From contig JASLHB010000088.1 in assembly GCA_030149965.1 (NCBI GenBank), positions 1 to 11,907 of the forward strand: DNA of 11,907 bases, given 5' to 3'. The DNA is from Wohlfahrtiimonas sp. Its GTDB lineage: Bacteria > Pseudomonadota > Gammaproteobacteria > Cardiobacteriales > Wohlfahrtiimonadaceae. The position numbers and the translations under genes were made by a program. Positions 5,812 to 11,907 of the stretch are shown here, piece by piece (position 1 is the first letter of the stretch; the number at the start of each line of letters is the position of its first letter). The notes under the pieces were generated by a model that saw only the letters and a program-made list of their open reading frames with translations, was not told the DNA's origin and did no database searches.

Positions 5812-7047
5812 ATGTCTTTGATAGATTTAGATGAGTTAGTATTAAAATGCCGTAATAAAGAAGCACGTGAATATATAAATGATGCTATTAAATGTTATAA
5901 AGCAGGTGTATATAGAGCATCCATTGTTTCCACATGGCTAGCTGTAATGTATGATATTATCAATAAGTTACAAGAATTGTCTTTAACTAATGATGCTGCA
6001 GCAATATCAAAATATAAGGATTACCAAAAAGCAGCTAGTAAAGATGAGCTTAGTGAATTATTAAAGTTTGAAAGAACAATTTTGAAATACTGCCTTGATG
6101 ATTTAAGTATTATTTCTCATATTGAATATGATAATTTAGAACGAATACGCAGTGATCGTAATAAATGCGCTCATCCATCTGTATCAGCAGAGAATGAAAT
6201 TTTTCAGCCAACGCCTGAATTAGCTAGACAACATATTCGAATAGCGGTTGAATCATTACTATCTCATCCTCCCGCTCAAGGTACAAAAGCATTGGATTTA
6301 TTAATTACAACTATTCAATCAGAATATTTCCCTAAGGATTTAGAAAATATCATTCAAACACTTAAAGCTAGTCCGCTATATAACGCTCGACCATCTTTGG
6401 TGCGAAGTTTTGTCATAAGTTGTTTAAAAAAAATGTTTAGTCAATCCATGAAATCGAACATAGATAAATACTTCAATATTCTTAAAGCTATAAATACTAT
6501 GTATCCAGATATTTATGTAGAGACTCTCAATAATAAAATATCAAACATTATAAGATCTCTAGATGATAAGCGATTACCTACAGTACTACAGGTTATTATT
6601 AATTATATTCCTGATTTATACTCTAATTTGGACTCCGACATACAAATAAAGCTCAATGAATACATCAAACAAATGTTATTTAGTAACTATTTTGGAATAT
6701 TACCAGAAACTAAAAAGATACTAGAGAATAAAAATTTTGCCCCAACCGTACAAACTTTAATAGATAACCTATCTAGCACACAAATAACCGACATATGCCT
6801 ACTTGAAGATCCAGAGCCTTTTATGTATAACATAATTATAAAAAGATACACTGAAGCTACGTCATACGATGAAGCAAATAGCTTAGGTCAAATATTACGA
6901 AGAATCTTATCTGATTTATCAGAAAATCAACTACATTTAATTATTGAAGCATCGAAATCTAACAGCCAAATAAGTAAGAGCACTCAATGGGAATCTCATA
7001 TTGACAAAGCCGCCCATAGCTTTCTTTCTCAGTTGCAAACTAAGTAA
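5812..7047 (+). CDS. Uncharacterised protein with a HEPN-like N-terminal domain
   Basis: I do not recognise a named gene. The 411-residue, predominantly helical protein has no signal peptide or membrane helix. Residues 10-150 look like a HEPN/DUF4145-type four-helix domain: a first helix with YINDAIKCYKAGVYRASIVS, and later IEYDNLERIRSDRNKCAHPS, which contains R116-N-K-C-A-H121. This is the R-x4-H pattern (with N after R) of HEPN ribonucleases, many of which act in toxin-antitoxin, abortive-infection and CRISPR-linked defence. Residues 155-411 are a helical C-terminal region without a known motif. Codon use differs from the neighbours: about 21 ATA isoleucine and 6 AGA arginine codons, while I saw no ATA in qmcA or clpP. 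This suggests acquisition by transfer. No nucleotidyltransferase or antitoxin-like partner is adjacent. The ATG has AGG about 8 bases upstream, and the gene ends before a bidirectional terminator. RNase activity is inference; a non-catalytic helical role is possible. Confidence 0.75.
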   Translation: MSLIDLDELVLKCRNKEAREYINDAIKCYKAGVYRASIVSTWLAVMYDIINKLQELSLTNDAAAISKYKDYQKAASKDELSELLKFERTILKYCLDDLSIISHIEYDNLERIRSDRNKCAHPSVSAENEIFQPTPELARQHIRIAVESLLSHPPAQGTKALDLLITTIQSEYFPKDLENIIQTLKASPLYNARPSLVRSFVISCLKKMFSQSMKSNIDKYFNILKAINTMYPDIYVETLNNKISNIIRSLDDKRLPTVLQVIINYIPDLYSNLDSDIQIKLNEYIKQMLFSNYFGILPETKKILENKNFAPTVQTLIDNLSSTQITDICLLEDPEPFMYNIIIKRYTEATSYDEANSLGQILRRILSDLSENQLHLIIEASKSNSQISKSTQWESHIDKAAHSFLSQLQTK

Positions 7048-7154
7048 TTTAGTATCCTATAAATACATCGTATGCTGATAACTATTTACTTTTTCTCACT
7101 ATATATTTAAGTGCTTCCATCATTTTTATTCATAAAATTAATTTAAATAGATAT

Positions 7155-7183
7155 AAAAAGCCTCGTTTCCGAGGCTATTTTTT
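7155..7183. terminator. Bidirectional intrinsic terminator between the HEPN-like gene and prc
   Basis: A perfect 7-bp stem (AGCCTCG at 7159-7165, CGAGGCT at 7170-7176) closes a four-base loop. T6 follows on the plus strand (7178-7183), and an A-run precedes it (7155-7159) that acts as the T-run for the minus strand. It lies between two convergent genes and can stop transcription from both sides. The rest of the 151-base gap (7048-7198) is AT-rich with nothing else recognisable. Confidence 0.88.
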
Positions 7184-7198
7184 AATCTGAGTTATGAA

Positions 7199-9328
7199 TT
7201 ACTTCGCTTTTGGCTGTTTCAATAACTCGATGTAATCGCTCATAATGTTCACACTTTCATCTAATAAAATATCTGGTGTTGTGTCTTTTAGAAGCTTTGT
7301 ATAAGTACCATCTTCATTTTTATACTGCTCTAATGTTAATGGTTCTAAATCATACATTGCGCGAATCTCATTACTGCTTTTAAAAGCATCATCTTCTTGT
7401 TCTTTAAGCTCTTTACGGCGCTCATCCAAGTTCAATGATAATTTTTTAATATCCCAAAGCTCTTGAATTTTATCCCGTTGCTCTTGGAAGATTTTAAGCT
7501 TTTCATCATCTTTCAAACGTGCATCATGTTCTGCTTGCAATGGCTTTGCATATTCTTCCAATGAAACAACAACATTTAAATCCTTACTTGCAGGAATTTG
7601 ATCCCAAGGCAAAACATATTTTTCTTTAGATTCGCCAATATCCGTCGGATTATAAATTTGTGGCAACACAACATCTGGCACAACGCCTTTTTCTTGCGTA
7701 CTTTCACCATTTGCACGATAAAACATCGCGATTGTTACTTTGCTCTGTCCTGGTTTTTCTGATTTTGCCAACCAGCCATCCAATGGCAATAATGATTGCA
7801 CAGTACCTTTACCAAAGGTTGTATTCCCAACAATTAAACCACGACCTTGATCCTGAATACTGCCTGCAAAAATTTCACTAGCCGAAGCACTCAAACGATC
7901 TGTAATCACCATCAATGGACCGCTATAAACTTTCTTCTCTTGCGTGCTGTGGCGAGTTTCGATCGCACCATTATAGTTCTTCACTTGAACGACGGTTTTC
8001 TTTGGCTCAATAAAAAGTGCGGATAAGTTAATCACTTCTTCCAATGAACCGCCGCCATTACCACGAAGATCAATGATTAAACCATCAATTTGGTTCTTAT
8101 CTTGCAGTTCTTTAACCAACTTCTTCATGTCACGAGTTGTACTTCTAAACTCTTTTTCTCCGCCTTTACTGCCTTCAAAGTCACTATAGAAAGCTGGCAA
8201 AGTGATCACACCAATTTTCTGGGTTTGCCCATCTTTTTGAATCTCTTTCACATCTGACTTTGCTGCCTGTTGTTCTAATTTCACTTGATCACGAACAATG
8301 CGCACAACCTTTTCAGGTCCTTTGCCTTTATTGCCCATGATTTGTAAACGAACAACTGTGCCTTTTTTACCGCGAATTTTATCAACCACATGATCTAAAC
8401 GCATGCCAACGATATCTAAAAACTCACCATTATCGCCTTGCGCAACACCAACTAATTGATCACCCAAAACCAATTGATTTGTTTGATCTGCTGGCCCACC
8501 AGCAACAACTTCCATAATAGAAATACCATCATCATCTTGGCGCAAAACTGTCCCAATGCCCTGCAATGACAAACTCATATTAATATTAAAGTTTTCCATT
8601 GTGCGATGGGATAAATAACCAGAGTGCGGATCAAATGCCAATGCAACCGAATTCATGTAAATTTCAAAAATATCATCCACATCCACTTGCATTAAGCGCT
8701 CGTGACGTGAAGCATAACGTTTTTTCAACTTTGTACGGGCTTCATCTAAAGTTAACTCTTCATCCGAAACCAATAGATTAACCAATTCATTTTTAATGCG
8801 CTGATACCAAATTTCATCCAATTCTTGAACTGTTTTGGCATAAGGCTCATCTTTACGATTGATGAGAATCTCTTCTGTTGTCGTGAAATCAAAATCACGA
8901 TCAATCAGTTGATTAACAGCCGTTTGGCGCTCATCCAATCGTTGAATTAAAGTATTGTACATATCAAAAGGAAAGCGCAATTCCGCTTTCCTTAAGTAAT
9001 CATCAAAGAGTAATTTGTGCTGATTGAACTGTTCAATATCAGATGCCAAAAAGTAAACACGCTGAGGATCCAACGAGTTTAAATACAACGAATAAACACG
9101 CTCAGACAAAATATCATCCAATGGAATTTTGCCATAATGGAATTGAGACAATGCGACTGCATTGGCAGAACTAATTCTCTCAAATCTCTGATTAGGTTTA
9201 ATTTTTGGTAGTTGTTTTTCCTGAGTTACCGCTGGGATGGATTGTATCTCTGAGGCATTCACAGAACCAAAGAATAAAATCGCCACAACAGACGCAATCA
9301 CGCCCAATTTTTTTTGTTTAATCGTCAT
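7199..9328 (-). CDS. prc: Tail-specific (C-terminal processing) periplasmic protease Prc/Tsp
   Basis: From the ATG at 9326-9328 the protein has 709 residues (E. coli Prc: 682). It opens with a signal peptide: MTIKQKK, a hydrophobic core, then a likely cleavage after VNA near residue 25. An N-terminal helical region follows, then a PDZ domain at about 247-341 (SLSLQGIGTVL onward). The S41 peptidase domain carries the Ser-Lys dyad: S482 in SASASE and K507 in TFGKGTVQ, 25 residues apart as in E. coli Tsp, with D493 at the matching place. The charged C-terminal region fits DUF3340. It degrades or trims periplasmic proteins with nonpolar C-termini, including SsrA-tagged proteins and, in E. coli with NlpI, the hydrolase MepS. 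A TTG at 9353-9355 would extend the protein by nine residues but spoils the signal peptide and lacks a spaced ribosome binding site, so I reject it. It lies 33 bases downstream of serC and is probably co-transcribed with it. Confidence 0.96.
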   Translation of the reverse strand: MTIKQKKLGVIASVVAILFFGSVNASEIQSIPAVTQEKQLPKIKPNQRFERISSANAVALSQFHYGKIPLDDILSERVYSLYLNSLDPQRVYFLASDIEQFNQHKLLFDDYLRKAELRFPFDMYNTLIQRLDERQTAVNQLIDRDFDFTTTEEILINRKDEPYAKTVQELDEIWYQRIKNELVNLLVSDEELTLDEARTKLKKRYASRHERLMQVDVDDIFEIYMNSVALAFDPHSGYLSHRTMENFNINMSLSLQGIGTVLRQDDDGISIMEVVAGGPADQTNQLVLGDQLVGVAQGDNGEFLDIVGMRLDHVVDKIRGKKGTVVRLQIMGNKGKGPEKVVRIVRDQVKLEQQAAKSDVKEIQKDGQTQKIGVITLPAFYSDFEGSKGGEKEFRSTTRDMKKLVKELQDKNQIDGLIIDLRGNGGGSLEEVINLSALFIEPKKTVVQVKNYNGAIETRHSTQEKKVYSGPLMVITDRLSASASEIFAGSIQDQGRGLIVGNTTFGKGTVQSLLPLDGWLAKSEKPGQSKVTIAMFYRANGESTQEKGVVPDVVLPQIYNPTDIGESKEKYVLPWDQIPASKDLNVVVSLEEYAKPLQAEHDARLKDDEKLKIFQEQRDKIQELWDIKKLSLNLDERRKELKEQEDDAFKSSNEIRAMYDLEPLTLEQYKNEDGTYTKLLKDTTPDILLDESVNIMSDYIELLKQPKAK

Positions 9329-9361
9329 AATCTTTTGTAACCTAGTATTTATCAATCCGTT

Positions 9362-10432
9362 TTACCCGTATTTTTTCTCAAAATCCGACATGAAATCACA
9401 CAAAATTTTGACACCTTCTAATGGTAATGCATTATAAATACTTGCACGCATCCCACCAACAGCACGGTATCCTTCCAAATTCATCAAACCATGTTCTTTC
9501 GCCTGAGCTAAAAAGATGGGATCTAATTCTGGATTTACAATAGTAAATGGAATATTCATACGTGAACGTGCATTTTTCGTCACAGGATTGTGATAAAAAT
9601 CACCACCATCAATAATGTTATAAAGCATCGCTGCTTTTTCGTTATTGATTTTTTCTATTGCAGAAACACCACCTTGATTTTGCAACCAGGTTAATACCAA
9701 ATCAATCATGTACATAGAAAAAGTTGGCGGCGTATTCACCATAGATAAGTTTTTGGATTGCAATTCATAGTTGAATACATCAGGCGTTTTTGGATCTGCT
9801 TTGCCCAATAAATCTTCACGAATAATCACTAATGTTACGCCAGACGGCCCAATATTCTTCTGTGCACCAGCATAAATCAAACCAAATTTAGAAGCATCAA
9901 ATTCACGCGATAAAATATTCGAGCTCATATCCACCACAACAGGAGAATATTCACTTTGCACAGCATAATTAAATTCAACACCGCTGATAGTTTCGTTATC
10001 ACAGTAGTGAACGAATGCGGCATCTTCTGAAAATTTCAATGAGCCTGCTTCAGGCAATGCATCTTTTGTGGATGCCAAAACATTAATGTCTGCATATTTA
10101 GACATTGCTTTCATGGCCTTATTCGACCAATTGCCTGTTTCAATTACATCAATGCTTGTTTTATTGCCCAATAGATTCAATGGAATCATTGAAAACTGTG
10201 CGTATGCGCCACCTTGTTGAAAGATGATCTTATAATTCTCTGGGATATTCAATAATGAACGGATTTTCTGTTCACACTGAATCATAATTGCTTCAAAATC
10301 TTTACTTCTATGTGAAATTTCCATCACAGAAGCGCCTAAACCATGCCAATTCAAAAGTTCTGCCTGTGCTTGTTTTAATACAGCTTCAGGTAAAGTAGAT
10401 GGGCCTGCACAAAAATTATAATTACGTTCCAT
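9362..10432 (-). CDS. serC: Phosphoserine aminotransferase SerC
   Basis: The 356-residue protein (E. coli SerC: 362) starts with NYNFCAGPSTLPEAVL, the family signature. It also has HRSKDF at residues 41-46, the GG of QQGGAYAQF at 74-75, and the pyridoxal-phosphate lysine K192 in YAGAQKNIGPSG. It ends with the EGYRAVGGMRASIYNA block (320-335). It converts 3-phosphohydroxypyruvate and glutamate to phosphoserine and 2-oxoglutarate in serine synthesis. It also acts on the equivalent 4-phosphothreonine step of pyridoxine synthesis in gammaproteobacteria. The start at 10430-10432 has GGATAGGAT directly upstream. It sits divergently from clpP and 33 bases before prc. This neighbourhood differs from the E. 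coli serC-aroA operon. Confidence 0.97.
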   Translation of the reverse strand: MERNYNFCAGPSTLPEAVLKQAQAELLNWHGLGASVMEISHRSKDFEAIMIQCEQKIRSLLNIPENYKIIFQQGGAYAQFSMIPLNLLGNKTSIDVIETGNWSNKAMKAMSKYADINVLASTKDALPEAGSLKFSEDAAFVHYCDNETISGVEFNYAVQSEYSPVVVDMSSNILSREFDASKFGLIYAGAQKNIGPSGVTLVIIREDLLGKADPKTPDVFNYELQSKNLSMVNTPPTFSMYMIDLVLTWLQNQGGVSAIEKINNEKAAMLYNIIDGGDFYHNPVTKNARSRMNIPFTIVNPELDPIFLAQAKEHGLMNLEGYRAVGGMRASIYNALPLEGVKILCDFMSDFEKKYG

Positions 10433-10469
10433 ATCCTATCCATTGTCACAATATTCACAACAAGGCTAC

Positions 10470-10500
10470 ACTATACCGAAAATAATTTTAATAAATGTAA
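10470..10500 (-). promoter_or_regulatory. Possible serC promoter
   Basis: On the minus strand TATAGT (10475-10470) is a good -10 box about 38 bases before the serC start. The nearest -35-like hexamer, TTACAT (10500-10495), is 19 bases further up, which is longer than ideal. It would drive serC and probably prc. Confidence 0.35.
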
Positions 10501-10555
10501 TTATTCAAATAAATCTGGCTCGCAATAATTGCCATAGGATTTTACAAAGGTTTCT

Positions 10556-10564
10556 GATAGAATT
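10556..10564 (+). promoter_or_regulatory. Probable extended -10 promoter of clpP
   Basis: TGATAGAAT matches the extended -10 element TGnTATAAT at all but one position and would start transcription near 10571, about 29 bases before the clpP ATG. A TTTACA at 10542-10547 is too close to be its -35. No sigma-32 heat-shock pattern (CTTGAA / CCCCAT) was visible in this spacer. Confidence 0.45.
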
Positions 10565-10589
10565 AGTGGCTTAATTTTAAATTGGTCAT

Positions 10590-10594
10590 GAGGA
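10590..10594 (+). promoter_or_regulatory. Ribosome binding site of clpP (decides the start)
   Basis: GAGGA lies 5 bases before the ATG at 10600. It selects this start over the in-frame TTG at 10582 and ATG at 10588, which would add residues absent from the family. Confidence 0.8.
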
Positions 10595-10599
10595 TTCTA

Positions 10600-11208
10600 A
10601 TGTCTTTTAACAACGAGATTCATAACCTTAATCTTGTGCCTATGGTTGTCGAGCAAACTGCTCGTGGCGAACGCTCATTTGATATTTACTCGCGTTTATT
10701 GAAAGATCGCGTAATCTTTTTATGTGGCCCTGTTGATGATTACAGCGCCAATGTGATCGTAGCACAAATGCTCTTTTTAGAAGCAGAAAACCCTGATCGT
10801 GACATTCATTTATACATTAATTCACCTGGTGGCTCTGTAACAGCTGGCATGGCAATTTATGACACAATGCAATTCATTAAGCCTGACGTTTCAACAATGG
10901 TGATTGGTCAAGCTTGTAGCATGGGCGCATTCTTATTGGCAGCAGGTGCTGAAGGTAAACGTTTATCTCTACCAAATTCTCGTGTGATGATTCACCAGCC
11001 TTTAGGCGGTTATCAAGGCCAAGCGACTGACATTGAAATTCATACAAAAGAAATGTTGTATATCAAAGATCGCTTGAACAAAATCATGGCACATCACACA
11101 AAACAACCCTTGAAAAAAATCGTGAAAGATACAGATCGTGACAATTTCATGAGCGCAGAAGAAGCTCAAAAATATGGCTTGCTCGACACTGTTGTTTCTC
11201 ATCGTTAA
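10600..11208 (+). CDS. clpP: ATP-dependent Clp protease proteolytic subunit ClpP
   Basis: The 202-residue protein (E. coli: 207) carries the serine-protease triad S107 (in GQACSMGAFLL), H132 (in RVMIHQPLGG) and D181 (in DRDNFMSAEEA). These line up with E. coli S111, H136 and D185. The oxyanion-region glycines SPGGSV are at 75-80. Two heptameric rings form the degradation chamber, fed by ClpX or ClpA in the cytoplasm. It removes SsrA-tagged and regulatory proteins. The N-terminal LVPMVVEQTARGERSFDIYS block is typical. A short N-terminal propeptide is probable, as in E. coli. clpX follows after 15 bases, so the two are co-expressed. The tig gene, which precedes clpP in E. coli, is not upstream; divergent serC is there instead. 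Confidence 0.98.
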   Translation: MSFNNEIHNLNLVPMVVEQTARGERSFDIYSRLLKDRVIFLCGPVDDYSANVIVAQMLFLEAENPDRDIHLYINSPGGSVTAGMAIYDTMQFIKPDVSTMVIGQACSMGAFLLAAGAEGKRLSLPNSRVMIHQPLGGYQGQATDIEIHTKEMLYIKDRLNKIMAHHTKQPLKKIVKDTDRDNFMSAEEAQKYGLLDTVVSHR

Positions 11209-11223
11209 TTTAAAGACCAAATT

Positions 11224-11907
11224 ATGACAGACTCTCCGAAGAAAAAAGGAAAAGTATTGCGTTGCTCATTTTGTGATAAATCACAAAGTGAAGTATTAAA
11301 ATTAATTGCAGGCCCAAGCGTTTACATTTGTAACGAATGTATTCATTTATGTGGTGATCTCATCACTGAAGAGTTTGCAGAAGAATACGAAAAGAAAGCT
11401 TTGCCAAAACCAAAAGAGCTTTATGACGCATTAAATGAATACGTCATTGGCCAAGAGTTAGCAAAGAAAACGTTAAGTGTTGCTGTTTACAATCACTACA
11501 AACGTTTAGAATCCAAGACTGTGCGCACTGATGTTGAATTAACAAAAAGTAACATTTTGTTAATTGGCCCAACAGGTTCAGGCAAAACATTACTAGCTGA
11601 AACATTAGCAAAAATGTTGAATGTTCCTTTTGCCATTGCAGATGCAACAACATTAACAGAAGCTGGTTATGTTGGTGAAGATGTTGAAAATATAGTTCAG
11701 CGTTTATTACAAAATGCTGACTTTGATGTAGAACGTGCACAAACAGGCATTATCTATATTGATGAGATTGATAAAATCACTCGCCGCAGTGATAACCCAT
11801 CCATCACTCGTGATGTATCTGGCGAAGGTGTTCAACAATCATTGTTAAAAATCATTGAAGGCACTGTAGCTGCTGTTTCACCACAAGGTGGACGCAAGCA
11901 TCCAAAT
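11224..11907 (+). CDS. clpX: Clp protease ATP-binding subunit ClpX, N-terminal 228 codons (runs off the right edge)
   Basis: The frame opens at ATG 11224 and is uninterrupted to the window end. The N-terminal zinc-binding domain has C14/C17 and C36/C39 (CSFC and CNEC), used for dimerisation and adaptor/substrate recognition. The AAA+ domain follows with EYVIGQ at 72-77, Walker A GPTGSGKT at 115-122, pore loop GYVG at 148-151, and Walker B IIYIDE at 176-181. It then has the strongly conserved SDNPSITRDVSGEGVQQ block at 189-205. ClpX unfolds tagged proteins and threads them into ClpP. The product matches E. coli ClpX nearly residue for residue in the AAA+ part. The sensor-2 region and the IGF loop that contacts ClpP lie beyond the window. 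A weak AAAGA stretch precedes the start. Confidence 0.97.
   Translation, partial: MTDSPKKKGKVLRCSFCDKSQSEVLKLIAGPSVYICNECIHLCGDLITEEFAEEYEKKALPKPKELYDALNEYVIGQELAKKTLSVAVYNHYKRLESKTVRTDVELTKSNILLIGPTGSGKTLLAETLAKMLNVPFAIADATTLTEAGYVGEDVENIVQRLLQNADFDVERAQTGIIYIDEIDKITRRSDNPSITRDVSGEGVQQSLLKIIEGTVAAVSPQGGRKHPN

Noticed and set aside
10433..10599. Sigma-32 heat-shock promoter for clpP
   Set aside because: No CTTGAA-like -35 with a CCCCAT-like -10 at 13-15 bases could be found on the plus strand.
11444..11740. 98-codon open frame on the minus strand near the right edge
   Set aside because: It is antisense to the well-conserved ClpX AAA+ domain, and the translation is low-complexity His/Gln/Leu-rich.

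Overview
The window is a stretch of low-GC gammaproteobacterial chromosome. The best organism clues are proteins that align closely, from memory, with their E. coli counterparts (ErpA, QmcA, ClpP, ClpX, SerC, Prc/Tsp) combined with AT-rich third codon positions. The genus cannot be fixed by eye. Almost all of the DNA is coding. There is no gene-free stretch over 300 bases, and the longest gaps are 10433-10599, 7048-7198, 963-1088 and 130-239. I saw no tRNA, rRNA, CRISPR array or insertion sequence.

Layout. (1) 1-962, minus strand: the first 43 codons of an aspartate kinase (lysC-type), and upstream of it a short-chain dehydrogenase with its own likely promoter. (2) 1089-1948, plus strand: a Nudix hydrolase, then erpA, whose ribosome binding site and probable -10 box lie inside the 3' end of the Nudix gene. 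(3) 1989-5776, plus strand: a tight membrane-associated cluster of qmcA (SPFH/stomatin-like), an NfeD/YbbJ-like protein, a DUF2868 membrane protein and a DUF3482-type GTPase. The last three genes are joined by a 1-base and a 14-base overlap. A near-perfect terminator-like hairpin with a T5 run lies inside the first codons of the DUF2868 gene and may split this cluster into two expression units. (4) 5812-7047, plus strand: a 411-residue protein with a HEPN-type RNCKAH-like motif (R116-x4-H121) and codon use unlike its neighbours. It is the main accessory-gene candidate of the window and ends at a bidirectional terminator. (5) 7199-10432, minus strand: serC followed by prc (tail-specific protease). 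(6) 10600-11907, plus strand: clpP and the first 228 codons of clpX.

The core genes cover Fe-S cluster delivery (erpA), membrane quality control and organisation (qmcA/nfeD), serine and aspartate-family biosynthesis (serC, lysC) and proteolysis in both the periplasm (prc) and the cytoplasm (clpPX). The most unusual items are the HEPN-like gene lodged between the GTPase and prc, the intragenic terminator-like hairpin, and the poorly characterised DUF2868/DUF3482 pair attached to an SPFH/NfeD pair.
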